Shown here: one piece after another, positions 18,501 to 26,927 of the stretch | Numbering within the stretch: the first letter of the stretch is position 1 | How the letters are laid out: every line of letters begins with the position of its first letter | NCBI GenBank assembly: GCA_009773765.1 | Contig: WTWZ01000005.1 | Location: 62,001 to 126,000, forward strand | Direction: 5' to 3' | Length of the DNA: 64,000 nt | Origin: Prolixibacteraceae bacterium | Lineage (GTDB): Bacteria > Bacteroidota > Bacteroidia > Bacteroidales > Prolixibacteraceae | Made by a program: the position numbers and the translations under genes | Notes under the pieces: generated by a model | Database searches by the model: none | The model's input: only the letters and a program-made list of their open reading frames with translations | Told to the model about the DNA's origin: nothing

Positions 18501-19352
18501 AGCTTTCTGATTGCCAACATTATTGGTTAAGAAAAAATATCCTTTTGTGGAGTAATCGTCAATACGGTGTTTAAAAATTTTGTTAACTGGGTCCAGTGTC
18601 CATTCAGTGGTACCCGGCGCATAAAAAAACAGGCAGTCGGCGCCGTTATTTTTGTCGTGCCAAACTGCACATTGTTCAAGGTCATCGTAATTAATCACTC
18701 CCGGATCTTCAGATAAAATAATGCCTCCGCTTCCAAAAACATTAACCTTTGCAGGGTCGGTAAAACCCCACGATACTAATTTTGAGTGTGGAATTTTGAC
18801 AATTCCTTTTTCAGAAACGGCAATTTTCAACCATTTTCCCTGCTTTAAAACCGAGCTGGTTTTCCAGTTAAAACTTTTCTGTGCTGTTTGCCCGCTTTTT
18901 AATGCTTGTTTATTTTCTACCGGAATTCGTTTTAATTCAAAACTTTTCAGCATAAGTATTTTGTCGCCCTCTCTCTTCAGTGTGGTTATAAATAGCTGCA
19001 GTTGCTGAATGTTGCGTGATTGAAATTTTGTCGTAACGATTTCAATTTCATTGCCAATCTTATCATATCCGGGAATATCAGAATTTATATCCGCTTTCTC
19101 AAAAATTGCATTTTCAATACTGAATTTATAATCATGTATCTGGCTGTCCAAATTAAACATCCGGAAATAAACCGGAATAGCCGATTCAGCGTCCGGGAAA
19201 CCAGCATCTGCAAAATTCAGTTCAGAATAAACAGGAATTCCATTTTCAACAATAACAGTATTCTCCCATTGAATTACAATAAATTCCTTTTGCACATCTC
19301 CTGCGGCAAATGCAACAAAAATAACGGACAACAGAAATAAATATTTTTTCAT
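15570..19352 (-). CDS. porU: Type IX secretion sortase PorU
   Basis: PorU is the cell-surface gingipain-like (C25) protease that removes the C-terminal signal of T9SS cargo and transfers it to A-LPS. The ORF track begins at 19361, but the fourth codon starts MKKYLFLLSVIFVAFAAG, a clear signal peptide, so ATG 19352 is preferred (about 1260 residues). The catalytic dyad is visible as His in YVGHANE (track residue 778) and Cys in VTATCEFSR (residue 812). The C-terminus retains a sorting-domain fold (NTPNPASDYTFF, ending GKMLISR), as PorU does although it is not cleaved. It lies directly upstream of porV. Confidence 0.95.
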   Translation of the reverse strand: MKKYLFLLSVIFVAFAAGDVQKEFIVIQWENTVIVENGIPVYSELNFADAGFPDAESAIPVYFRMFNLDSQIHDYKFSIENAIFEKADINSDIPGYDKIGNEIEIVTTKFQSRNIQQLQLFITTLKREGDKILMLKSFELKRIPVENKQALKSGQTAQKSFNWKTSSVLKQGKWLKIAVSEKGIVKIPHSKLVSWGFTDPAKVNVFGSGGIILSEDPGVINYDDLEQCAVWHDKNNGADCLFFYAPGTTEWTLDPVNKIFKHRIDDYSTKGYFFLTNNVGNQKAAALLPALLQDATHFISSSDAYQLFAKDLENVLPLGSGKKWYGDKFKNSSVNNIDFNLSDIETSGQIKLRVSAISRSFATSAMNVAVNQTEVGKLNFQRVNTGSQTSAYADEREGIFSATVQGSQTRITLKYFADKVNNSVDENALAWLDFIELNYRQKLKFGSEALFFRDLASVGNNNIAAFSIENFSTGSRVFDITNVNNVKEVPLVVNGNVAVAKRPANELAEYVAFNPNGNYREPELVGDVPNQNLHSLSTPEFVIISHPNFINSSNRLADFHRSYDGMSVEVVTTEQVYNEFSSGARSATGIRNFIKMFYDRDEQLKYVLLFGDGSYDNRNIKPNTKNFVPTFQSENSLVPVASFVTDDYFVILDSGESVYNGLVDLGIGRIPASTAYEAELVVNKIQNYYSSEALGGWRNVVCFIGDDGDGNLHMSDSEKLADIVNLNHGEFITDKIYFDAYPKIDSAGEQKYPAVNDAINTRVKDGVLILNYVGHANERFMADERVLEISDVNSWSNAGNLPIFVTATCEFSRFDADDMSIGEYVLFNPVGGGIGLFSTTRLVFAYSNFLLSRSFYNFVFETDEKGNRYRMGDIMRLAKINTINTTNKRNFTLLADPALRLSYPKHKVVTTFVNGKNAANLTDTIKALQKVDIEGFVSDYSGAIINSFSGEMKVTVYDKETVVSTLGNNGETPFQFKVQENIIYKGQASVTNGRFSFSFVVPKGISYSIGKGKIMYYAQNNEVDAHGAFTGFKIGGISNQIITDNTGPKIELFMDSQEFISGSQTSKNPTLKAYLSDENGINTAGTGIGHDITALLNGDYSNVLVLNNYFQSDINNYKSGVVSFPFKDLPVGKHTLTLKAWDVANNSSEAEIEFEVTGDFYITKVINTPNPASDYTFFIFEHNQSDATLSVMIEIFDQAGRRVEYIVTQVGSGGTKSNPIRWNFNETRTLLLNGVYIYRVTAQNADGIYFSKSGKMLISR

Positions 19353-19375
19353 ATCTAACAATTACAGAATTGTAA

Positions 19376-19408
19376 CAAAGAAACGCCCAAAAAGATGATT
19401 TATTGCAA
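19376..19408 (-). promoter_or_regulatory. Candidate porU promoter
   Basis: On the minus strand TTTCTTTG (19376-19383) is one mismatch from TAnnTTTG, with TTG at 19406-19408, 22 bp upstream. The spacing is slightly longer than the usual 19-21 bp. The box lies 24 bp from the preferred porU ATG. Confidence 0.4.
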
Positions 19409-19528
19409 CACAAAAGTTTAGTCAAATATCATCTGAAACAAGCCACATAAAGGCAAAGATATCAACATAAACAAAGAATGAAGATTTTTTTTTAAAATGG
19501 TCAAACAATAAGAATTGAACAAATTAGT

Positions 19529-19536
19529 TATATTTG
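19529..19536 (+). promoter_or_regulatory. gldJ promoter -7 box
   Basis: TATATTTG matches TAnnTTTG exactly and lies 25 bp before the gldJ ATG. No TTG is seen at the expected -33 distance; the nearest is 11 bp upstream. The position between divergent porU and gldJ supports it. Confidence 0.45.
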
Positions 19537-19561
19537 TGACGATCTGAAAAAAATACAAATA

Positions 19562-21019
19562 ATGAATATGATGAAGTTAAGAACTTTGTTCATGCTAATA
19601 TTGGCCGTTTCCGTTTCAGGATGCGGTTTATTTGGTGGAAAAGGCGGGGGTGGCGCCTCCCGTACAACCGGTTGGGAATATAACAGCGAAGAAACAGGAA
19701 ACATTCCGTTTGAGTCAGGTTACAAACAGGAAGCCGGCCCTGGTTTGGTTTTTATTCAGGGAGGTACTTTTACCATGGGCAGAGTTGAACAGGACGTGAT
19801 GTACAGGTGGGACAACACACCACGGAGAGTAACAGTTGCATCCTTTTATATGGACGAAACCGAAGTTTCAAACCAGGATTACAGAGAATTTATACATTGG
19901 TTAAACCGTGTTTATCCCGGCAATAAACCTAAGATTAACTCAGCATTACCCGATACAACCGCTTGGAGAAGCCAGTTAGCATACAATGAACCTTATGTGG
20001 AGAATTATTTCAGGCACCCTGCGTACAGTGATTATCCGGTTGTGGGAGTAAACTGGGAGCAGGCAAACGCTTATTGCGCATGGCGCACCGACAGGGTTAA
20101 CGAACAAATTCTGGTTGACAGGGGTATAATTGCCCACGACAATACACAATCGGGCCAAAATGTTTATACATCAAAAACCTATATCACCGGGTTGTACCAG
20201 GGGACAGATGGAAATAACCCGTTGGAGAATCCCGATGGCTCAACAAAACGGGTTCAGTGGGAAGATGGAATTATGCTGCCAAATTACCGTTTGCCTACTG
20301 AGGCAGAATGGGAATACGCGGCTTATGGCTTAACCGAAAATATGGACGGTGAGCTTTTAACCGACAAAAAACTTTATCCATGGAATGGCGCATATTTGCG
20401 TGAAGATTCAAAAAGGGGGAAAGGACAATTGAATGCCAACTTTGTTCGCGGACGGGGCGATATGATGGGTGTGGCCGGAGCATTAAACGACAATGCTGAT
20501 ATTACAGCACCGGTTTTTTCATACCAAGCCAACGATTTTGGTTTATATTGCATGGCTGGAAACGTAAACGAATGGGTGGCAGATGTTTACCGCCCTATGT
20601 CGTTTAAAGATGTTGAAGAATTTAATCCTTTTCGGGGAAATGTGATAACAGAATACCGCCGCGACAATAACGGTACTTTGATGCGCAACGAATTCGGGGA
20701 ATTAATTAAAGACACTGTTCCCGGGCTTGACCTCCGGAATTTTAACGATGGCGATCCAAATTCTCAAATTGTAGAGTCGGGAAACTGGAATGCTGCGCAA
20801 AACAATAAAACATCAGATATGTATATTCAGGATGACCGCCCCGGTGCTTTCTCCTCTTTAATAAACGATAATGTCAGGGTTTACAAAGGTGGCTCGTGGA
20901 AAGACCGCCCGTACTGGCTTGTTCCCGGAACAAGAAGATATCTTGAACAGGATAAATCGCAGGACGACCTTGGATTCCGCTGTGCAATGACCAGGGTTGG
21001 AAGCCCTCAGGGATTTTAA
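19562..21019 (+). CDS. gldJ: Gliding motility/T9SS lipoprotein GldJ
   Basis: A 485-residue lipoprotein with a formylglycine-generating-enzyme-like fold. The lipobox is VSVSGCGLFGG. The FGE-sulfatase domain starts near residue 60 (GLVFIQGGTFTMG) and continues through MDETEVSNQDYREF, VVGVNWEQANAYCAWR and LPTEAEWEYAA to a DLGFRCA end. GldJ is part of the T9SS periplasmic ring/core and is needed for stability of GldK in flavobacteria. The choice of GldJ over GldK rests on its neighbours, since gldJ-porU-porV and gldJ-murF are conserved linkages. The protein keeps the FGE scaffold but is thought to be structural. Confidence 0.9.
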   Translation: MNMMKLRTLFMLILAVSVSGCGLFGGKGGGGASRTTGWEYNSEETGNIPFESGYKQEAGPGLVFIQGGTFTMGRVEQDVMYRWDNTPRRVTVASFYMDETEVSNQDYREFIHWLNRVYPGNKPKINSALPDTTAWRSQLAYNEPYVENYFRHPAYSDYPVVGVNWEQANAYCAWRTDRVNEQILVDRGIIAHDNTQSGQNVYTSKTYITGLYQGTDGNNPLENPDGSTKRVQWEDGIMLPNYRLPTEAEWEYAAYGLTENMDGELLTDKKLYPWNGAYLREDSKRGKGQLNANFVRGRGDMMGVAGALNDNADITAPVFSYQANDFGLYCMAGNVNEWVADVYRPMSFKDVEEFNPFRGNVITEYRRDNNGTLMRNEFGELIKDTVPGLDLRNFNDGDPNSQIVESGNWNAAQNNKTSDMYIQDDRPGAFSSLINDNVRVYKGGSWKDRPYWLVPGTRRYLEQDKSQDDLGFRCAMTRVGSPQGF

Positions 21020-21041
21020 AAAATTTATTTGAGATAATTTA

Positions 21042-21077
21042 AAAGCTTCATTTTTTGTAAAATGAAGCTTTTTTTAT
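21042..21077 (+). terminator. Rho-independent terminator after gldJ
   Basis: A 13-bp stem with GCTTCATTTT / AAAATGAAGC at its core, a 4-nt loop and a long T-run immediately after. It separates gldJ from murF, although both are on the same strand 91 bp apart. Confidence 0.88.
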
Positions 21078-21110
21078 GCAAATTTTTTAAACGATTTTTA
21101 TTTTTGATGA

Positions 21111-22403
21111 ATGACAACAACTGAAGAAATCTATCGGATATTCAAGAATAAACCTGTCATCTCAACCGACAGCAGGAAAATTGAGGAGAACTCTATTTTT
21201 TTCGCCCTGAAAGGTGAAAACTTTAACGGTAATAAATTTGCAGCAGCAGCTTTGAACAAAGGCGCCGGTTACGCAATTATCGATGAAAAGGAGTATTTTA
21301 TTTCAAATAAAACAATTCTTGTTGATAACGTTTTACAGGCACTTAAAGACCTCGCCAATCTGCACCGCAAAAAACTCGGGATACCCATTTTGGCAATTAC
21401 AGGGTCAAATGGGAAAACAACTACAAAAGAACTTGTTTCGGCTGTTCTTTCTCAAAAATTTAAGGTTAGTTCCACAGAAGGAAATTTAAATAATCACATC
21501 GGCGTTCCGCTTACATTACTAAAAATGAATGCCGAAACCGAAATTGGCGTGGTGGAGATGGGCGCCAACCACATCGGCGATGTTGCAGAGTTATGCGAAA
21601 TAGCAGAACCAGACTTTGGAATTATTACCAACATTGGTAAAGCACACCTCGAAGGATTTGGTTCTTTTGAAGGGGTGGTAAAAACAAAGTCGGAACTTTA
21701 TCATTACCTTAAAAGTAAAAAAGGAACGATATTCTATAATTACGATAATCCTATTCTCACTAACCTGACCGCCGAAATTCAAAATAAAATCAGTTTCGGA
21801 AAAGAAAAAGCCGGTTTTACTGGAGAATTAATTGACTCTCCGCCATTTGTTCACGTTAAAGCCAATTTCAAAAAAGGAGTATTATATTTAAATACAAACC
21901 TGACAGGAGATTATAATTTCGAAAATATTATGGCTGCAGCTTGTATTGGAGATTATTTTAACGTTGATCCTTTACTAATTCAAAAAGCGCTGAAAAATTA
22001 TTGCCCACAAAATAACCGCTCCCAGTTAATCAATAAGTACGGGCTTAAAATAATTATGGATGCATACAATGCTAATCCAACCAGCATGCAGGCATCCATA
22101 AACAGCTTTATTTCAAACGTTTCAGACAAATGTTACCTCATTCTTGGCGACATGCTCGAATTAGGGGCTTATTCAGAACCGGAACACATTGCTATTTTGG
22201 AATTGCTAAAAAACTATCCTCGAACAAAGGTTTACACAGTAGGTAAGAATTTTATGGCAGTAGCAAAATATTTTACCTGTCAGCCATTTTTAAATGTTGA
22301 ACTACTTTGCGAATTTCTTCAGGAAAACCCCATCACTGAAGGAGATGTTCTGATTAAAGGATCGCGTGGAATTCAGCTCGAAAAGGTTTTAGCCTGTTTC
22401 TAA
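21111..22403 (+). CDS. murF: UDP-MurNAc-tripeptide:D-Ala-D-Ala ligase
   Basis: MurF adds D-Ala-D-Ala to the UDP-MurNAc-tripeptide, the last cytoplasmic step of the peptidoglycan precursor. The 430-residue ORF has the three Mur ligase domains: an N-terminal UDP-binding part with ISTDSRKIEENSIFFALKG; the ATPase domain with ITGSNGKTTTKELV near residue 98 and VVEMGANHIGD; and a C-terminal domain with MDAYNANPTSM and ILGDMLELG. All are typical of MurF. Its stop codon overlaps the convergent thioredoxin gene by 4 nt. It follows the gldJ terminator by about 35 bp. Confidence 0.96.
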   Translation: MTTTEEIYRIFKNKPVISTDSRKIEENSIFFALKGENFNGNKFAAAALNKGAGYAIIDEKEYFISNKTILVDNVLQALKDLANLHRKKLGIPILAITGSNGKTTTKELVSAVLSQKFKVSSTEGNLNNHIGVPLTLLKMNAETEIGVVEMGANHIGDVAELCEIAEPDFGIITNIGKAHLEGFGSFEGVVKTKSELYHYLKSKKGTIFYNYDNPILTNLTAEIQNKISFGKEKAGFTGELIDSPPFVHVKANFKKGVLYLNTNLTGDYNFENIMAAACIGDYFNVDPLLIQKALKNYCPQNNRSQLINKYGLKIIMDAYNANPTSMQASINSFISNVSDKCYLILGDMLELGAYSEPEHIAILELLKNYPRTKVYTVGKNFMAVAKYFTCQPFLNVELLCEFLQENPITEGDVLIKGSRGIQLEKVLACF

Positions 22404-22771
22404 TTTAAAAGCGGTTTTTCCACTTTCAGTACATCGGCAATTGCCTTTTCGAAAGTTTGTTTTGGCAAAGCACCCATTGCCATCTGTGGCTGTCCGTCCT
22501 GCGGCACAAAAAGCAAAGATGGGATGCTCTGTATTCCAAACATACCGGCCAGTTCCTGCTCCTCTTCGGTATTTACTTTGTAAATTACAATTTTATCGCC
22601 GTACTCTTTTTGCAACTCCTCCAAAATAGGAGCCACCATTTTACACGGGCCACACCAATTGGCGTAAAAATCAATTAAACATGGTTTGCTTCCCTCGTAT
22701 TTCCAATCTTTATTTACTTCGAAATTGAAAACCTTTCCTTTGAAAGTTTCCATAGTTAAATGTTCCAACAT
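22400..22771 (-). CDS. trxA: Thioredoxin
   Basis: A 123-residue thioredoxin with the classical WCGPC active site (FYANWCGPCKMVAPIL at about residues 31-46) and cis-proline in SIPSLLF. It reduces protein disulfides in the cytoplasm. About 20 extra residues precede the fold (LTMETFKGKVFNFEV), and the ATG at residue 7 is an alternative start. The 3' end overlaps murF by 4 nt, the two stop codons facing each other. A perfect -7 box lies upstream at 22827. Confidence 0.92.
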   Translation of the reverse strand: MLEHLTMETFKGKVFNFEVNKDWKYEGSKPCLIDFYANWCGPCKMVAPILEELQKEYGDKIVIYKVNTEEEQELAGMFGIQSIPSLLFVPQDGQPQMAMGALPKQTFEKAIADVLKVEKPLLN

Positions 22772-22826
22772 AATATCTGTTTTTAATTATTAATTCATAT
22801 ATCTATATATCTCGTTTTTTACATGT

Positions 22827-22854
22827 CAAATATAGTGCCTCTTTACCCACTCAA
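22827..22854 (-). promoter_or_regulatory. trxA promoter
   Basis: On the minus strand TATATTTG (22827-22834) matches TAnnTTTG exactly. TTG at 22852-22854 lies 17 bp upstream, a little short of the usual spacing. The expected leader is about 50 nt. Confidence 0.5.
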
Positions 22855-22886
22855 AATATTTACCTCCGATTTCAGCTAAATAATTG

Positions 22887-22894
22887 TAATTTTG
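22887..22894 (+). promoter_or_regulatory. cca promoter -7 box
   Basis: TAATTTTG matches TAnnTTTG exactly and lies 60 bp before the cca start. No clear TTG was found at the -33 position. It is divergent from the trxA box 53 bp away. Confidence 0.45.
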
Positions 22895-22954
22895 TCACAA
22901 TTTTTTCAGATTGTGTCAGAATATTAAACCCGGCACAATGAATTTTGACAGAAC

Positions 22955-24364
22955 ATGATTAAAAAATTACAACACAATATATTTCAGGAAATATCAAAAA
23001 CCGCCGATCAAATGCAGTTGGAAACGTATGTGATTGGCGGGTTTGTGCGCGATTTGTACCTGAAACGTAAGTCGAAGGATATTGACATTGTAACTATTGG
23101 AAGTGCAATTGAACTGGCCAAAAAAGTTTCAGAGAAGCTAAAAAACAAGCCACAGGTTAACGTGTTTAAAAATTTTGGCACAGCAATGCTAAAATACAAA
23201 GATATTGAAATTGAGTTTGTTGGAGCCCGAAAAGAATCGTACCAAAGAGGTTCAAGAAAACCCATTGTAGAAAATGGAACCCTTGAAGATGACCAAAACC
23301 GTCGTGATTTTACCATCAATGCCCTGGCACTGGGATTAAACAAATCAAATTTTGGAGAACTGGTTGACCCGTTTAATGGAATAAATGATTTAAAAAATAA
23401 AATCATCCGTACGCCGCTTGAACCTGACATTACTTTTTCCGACGATCCATTGAGGATGATGCGGGCAATCCGGTTTTCATCCCAACTTGGGTTCGAGATT
23501 CAGACAGATACTTTACAATCGGTTACTAAAAACAGGGAAAGGATAAATATCGTTTCCGGTGAAAGAATAATTGACGAAATCAATAAAATAATGATGGCCG
23601 AAAAACCTTCTGCCGGGTTCAAACTGATGGAGGAAACTGGTCTTCTAAAAATTATTTTCCCGGAATTGCTGCAATTAAAAGGTGTGGAGTTCATAAACGG
23701 AGTTGGCCACAAGGATAATTTTTACCACACACTGGAGGTTCTTGACAGAATTGTACCTAATACCGAAAATCTGTGGCTCCGCTGGTCGGCATTGCTGCAC
23801 GACATAGCCAAACCAGCCACAAAAAAATATTCAGAAGGCCAGGGATGGACTTTTCATGCCCACAATTTCGTGGGAGTAAAAATGATTCCCGGAATCTTCA
23901 AACGGCTTAAACTCCCGTTAAACGAGAAAATGAAATATGTACAGAAAATGGTGCAACTCCACATGCGCCCCATTGTGCTTTCCGAAGAAGTTATTACTGA
24001 TTCGGCTGTCAGGCGTTTACTTTTTGAAGCAGGCGATGACATTGATGATTTAATGACACTCTGCGAGGCTGATATCACATCTAAAAATCCCGACAAAGTG
24101 AAACGCTACATGAAAAATTTTCTTGTAGTACGCGAGAAACTAAAGGAAATAGAGGAAAAGGATGCTATCAGGAATTTTGAGCCGCCCGTAAATGGCGAAT
24201 TAATTATGGAAACCTTTGCACTTGCCCCCGGCCGCGAAGTTGGTATAATTAAAGATGCCATAAAAGAAGCAATTCTCGACGGGATAATTCATAACGGTTT
24301 TGAAGAGGCGTTTGCGTTTATGCTGCAAAAAGCCAGTGAGCTTGGCTTAACACCAAAAAATTAA
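22955..24364 (+). CDS. cca: CCA tRNA nucleotidyltransferase with HD domain
   Basis: A 469-residue class II tRNA nucleotidyltransferase. The polymerase-beta fold head has [19 protein letters not shown] near residues 28-46, with the catalytic DxD aspartates. [11 protein letters not shown] near 112 and [12 protein letters not shown] near 169 are family motifs. The C-terminal half has an HD domain (LLHDIAKP at about 283-290), so phosphohydrolase activity on tRNA ends is possible in addition to CCA addition or repair. Its stop codon overlaps the convergent nuclease gene in a shared TTAA. Confidence 0.94.
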   Translation: MIKKLQHNIFQEISKTADQMQLETYVIGGFVRDLYLKRKSKDIDIVTIGSAIELAKKVSEKLKNKPQVNVFKNFGTAMLKYKDIEIEFVGARKESYQRGSRKPIVENGTLEDDQNRRDFTINALALGLNKSNFGELVDPFNGINDLKNKIIRTPLEPDITFSDDPLRMMRAIRFSSQLGFEIQTDTLQSVTKNRERINIVSGERIIDEINKIMMAEKPSAGFKLMEETGLLKIIFPELLQLKGVEFINGVGHKDNFYHTLEVLDRIVPNTENLWLRWSALLHDIAKPATKKYSEGQGWTFHAHNFVGVKMIPGIFKRLKLPLNEKMKYVQKMVQLHMRPIVLSEEVITDSAVRRLLFEAGDDIDDLMTLCEADITSKNPDKVKRYMKNFLVVREKLKEIEEKDAIRNFEPPVNGELIMETFALAPGREVGIIKDAIKEAILDGIIHNGFEEAFAFMLQKASELGLTPKN

Positions 24365-25401
24365 TTAACTGTATTTAATTCAAGTAAAACGGGCAAATGA
24401 TCGCTAAAACCACCATTGTAAGAAAAACCGTAATATGTTCTGAATGGTTTTTTACCGCCAAATTTTTCGTCATGTTCCAGTAAAAAGGGAAGCTCCACAA
24501 TTTTAGCATTTTCAGGTGTGGCGCTAATACCCGTGTTTGGGGTCAAGAGTGAACCTGAAACAATAATCTGATCGAAAATAAACCATTGCGATTGATATTT
24601 CAAAGTTCCGCTACTGACTCTTTTTCTGTTAAAAAACAAATTATAAAGCTGATTTTCAACAATTGGTCCTTCAACCATTTTTGCCATTAATACTTCAAAC
24701 AGGCTTTCATCTTCAGGGTTATCATTAAAATCGCCAGTTATAACAATTTTAGGCGATCGATACTTCTGAACTAATTCATCAACTTTAATTTTTAAAATTC
24801 TTGCCGCTGCGTTCCGCAACGATCTGGTTTCCATGAAACCTGAATACCTCGAAGGCCAATGATTACCAAAAATATGTAAAGTATCAGTTCCGTTTACAAC
24901 TCCCGAAATATACAATATCTCGCGGGTATCTATTTTTTTCCTGTTCACTTCCACCTGATAATAAGTGTATTCCAAAGGGTAAAACCTTTCCTGGTTATAA
25001 ATCATACCCACATCTATTCCACGGCGGTCGGGCGAATCCTTGTGAATAATTTTGTAAGGGTAAGATTTTAACGGCGTATTATTGATTAATTTTTCGAGCA
25101 CATCCCTGTTTTCAATTTCACAAAATATCACAATATCAGGCACGTTCCACCCTGACGCCCCTAAAATGGCTTTCGAAATATTGAGCAACTTTAAATTCAT
25201 CCGTTTGCCAGTCCAGCGATATTCGCCTTCGGGTGTAAAATAATTATCCTCTGTTTCCGGATTATCGTATGTATCGAAAAGATTTTCGACATTATAAAAA
25301 AGGATTGAAAATTTACCTGTGTTTTGTTGAGAATATGAAAACTGGGAAAAATAAAAACTTAACAGTACCAGAAGCGCTTTACCTGCCATTTTTCCTTTCA
25401 A
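24361..25401 (-). CDS. Exported endonuclease/exonuclease/phosphatase-family protein
   Basis: A 346-residue EEP-fold (DNase I-like) metal-dependent phosphoesterase. An N-terminal signal-like segment ([17 protein letters not shown]) predicts export. The family motifs are [12 protein letters not shown] with the metal-binding Asn/Glu, [14 protein letters not shown] near residue 221, and [11 protein letters not shown] near the end with the catalytic His. The substrate may be nucleic acid or a phospho-compound. Its first 23 nt overlap the 3' end of the beta-helix lipoprotein gene, which indicates coupled translation. Confidence 0.9.
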   Translation of the reverse strand: MKGKMAGKALLVLLSFYFSQFSYSQQNTGKFSILFYNVENLFDTYDNPETEDNYFTPEGEYRWTGKRMNLKLLNISKAILGASGWNVPDIVIFCEIENRDVLEKLINNTPLKSYPYKIIHKDSPDRRGIDVGMIYNQERFYPLEYTYYQVEVNRKKIDTREILYISGVVNGTDTLHIFGNHWPSRYSGFMETRSLRNAAARILKIKVDELVQKYRSPKIVITGDFNDNPEDESLFEVLMAKMVEGPIVENQLYNLFFNRKRVSSGTLKYQSQWFIFDQIIVSGSLLTPNTGISATPENAKIVELPFLLEHDEKFGGKKPFRTYYGFSYNGGFSDHLPVLLELNTVN

Positions 25402-26830
25402 TTCGCTCGTAGGCCCCTACATCCGGGCCACTGTCGCCAGTCCTGTCTTTGGTTAAAATATCAAGCGGGAATTGTTCGCCAAATTCCAGTTTGCCAACAT
25501 CTTTTGCCGGTGATAATGTATCTAACTGGTAGTTGAGCTCAATATAAGGATCGATAAACAGTGGATCATATTTGACACCTTTCCATACATTTTTGTAGTT
25601 TGCCTTGTTCGACGTATTAAATGTGTCGGCTACCTGCATTATACAATTTTCGAAAAGAAAATTGAACTCATTTTTGTTGTTGTTCCCCAGTTCAATTTCC
25701 TGGGTATTATTGCCAAAAATGATGCTGTTCCCAAAAGTTGCCTTTCCCAAATCGCCACTATAGGTGGTTGATCCACCTTTTGAATCCTTGATTATTAAAA
25801 CATTCGACAAAACCAACGAAGAAGTAGAGCGCGCCTTGGTTGAGAAATTGCCCCAATAATTTGCAATTGTGGTATGGTAAAATTCGTATTCGCCACCCAC
25901 AAGCAGTGCAACAGCATAAAAACCACAATTGGCAATTAAACCGTTGTAGGCATAAATTTTCGATTTTATGGCGAATAAGCCTGCATAAGCCATATTTTCA
26001 ATTTTACTGTTGGTGAGCTTAACCGAGGCATATCCTTCATTTTCAATTGTTCCAACCTGCAGCCCGATATTTGCATTTTTTATGACACAAAAATTGAAAA
26101 CATTATCGTGGCTACCTGAAAATAATACTATCCCATTCCATTGGTCAGGCACATTTTTGTATGAATCTTCCAACCGGTCGGGCAAAAATTGTATTTGCTG
26201 CTGAAATGTGCCATTTGCCTTTATTTTTCCCTTTACATATAAGCCTGCCCCTTTGTGGAAATAGATTCTTGTTCCAGGTTCGATTGTTAAAACTGATGTA
26301 CTGTCAACATAGGCATAATCATAAACAAGATAGGGTTTTTCAGCAGTCCACGTGGTGGTTTTTACAGTTTCGCCCTTAACCAGTTTAAAATCCTGTCCAT
26401 AAGCAATAAGCTGAACATTCTGAATGTTTGAATTTGTAGTGAATTCGATTGAATCCTGAACCACCATCGGCAGATTTTGGCCATTGGGATCGATTGTTAC
26501 TTCAACAAAAATGAAAATACTGTCGCGGGCGGGAACTTCAATTTCATAAACTTCATTTCCAACTTCGCCGTTAATATTTAACCTGAAACTCGAAAAATCC
26601 CCGCCAGAAAGCCGAATACGTGAAACTAAAATATTTTCCCCGTAAGGATTATGTACCGTAAAACGTTGTGTTGTTGAACCAATTGTGGTAAAGATTGTAT
26701 CAAATGTAATGGTATCTGCAGAAAATCTTAACTGTGCATCCGGCGAATTCAAATATCCTTCGTCCTCGCACGAAAAAAGTGCGACAACAATAGCAACTAC
26801 TGCCAAAAGCCGAAGTAGATATCTGTTCAA
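25379..26830 (-). CDS. Right-handed beta-helix lipoprotein
   Basis: A 483-residue lipoprotein with the lipobox VALFSCEDEG (Cys about residue 21). The first 150 residues look like a beta-sandwich of the kind preceding choice-of-anchor domains (TFDTIFTTIGSTTQRFTVHNP). From about 190 there is a parallel beta-helix, recognisable from regular short repeats (VIKNANIGLQVGTI, LTNSKIENMAYAGLFAI, GLIANCGFYAVALL). The C-terminus has DVGAYERIE, common in DUF1565/right-handed parallel beta-helix proteins. It probably sits on the outer membrane and may bind polysaccharide; no catalytic residues can be assigned. It is co-transcribed with the EEP nuclease. Confidence 0.85.
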   Translation of the reverse strand: MNRYLLRLLAVVAIVVALFSCEDEGYLNSPDAQLRFSADTITFDTIFTTIGSTTQRFTVHNPYGENILVSRIRLSGGDFSSFRLNINGEVGNEVYEIEVPARDSIFIFVEVTIDPNGQNLPMVVQDSIEFTTNSNIQNVQLIAYGQDFKLVKGETVKTTTWTAEKPYLVYDYAYVDSTSVLTIEPGTRIYFHKGAGLYVKGKIKANGTFQQQIQFLPDRLEDSYKNVPDQWNGIVLFSGSHDNVFNFCVIKNANIGLQVGTIENEGYASVKLTNSKIENMAYAGLFAIKSKIYAYNGLIANCGFYAVALLVGGEYEFYHTTIANYWGNFSTKARSTSSLVLSNVLIIKDSKGGSTTYSGDLGKATFGNSIIFGNNTQEIELGNNNKNEFNFLFENCIMQVADTFNTSNKANYKNVWKGVKYDPLFIDPYIELNYQLDTLSPAKDVGKLEFGEQFPLDILTKDRTGDSGPDVGAYERIERKNGR

Positions 26831-26880
26831 TTTTCTGAATTAAATAATAATATAACGGTAATGCGAAACAGTTATTATTG

Positions 26881-26888
26881 CAAATATA
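26881..26888 (-). promoter_or_regulatory. Promoter -7 box for the beta-helix lipoprotein
   Basis: On the minus strand this reads TATATTTG, a perfect TAnnTTTG box, 50 bp upstream of the lipoprotein ATG. No TTG lies at the expected -33 distance. It implies that the lipoprotein-nuclease pair can be transcribed separately from the SSS symporter gene upstream. Confidence 0.45.
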
Positions 26889-26927
26889 AAAAATCAATTT
26901 ACAATTTTTAACATTTATTTGCAATAA

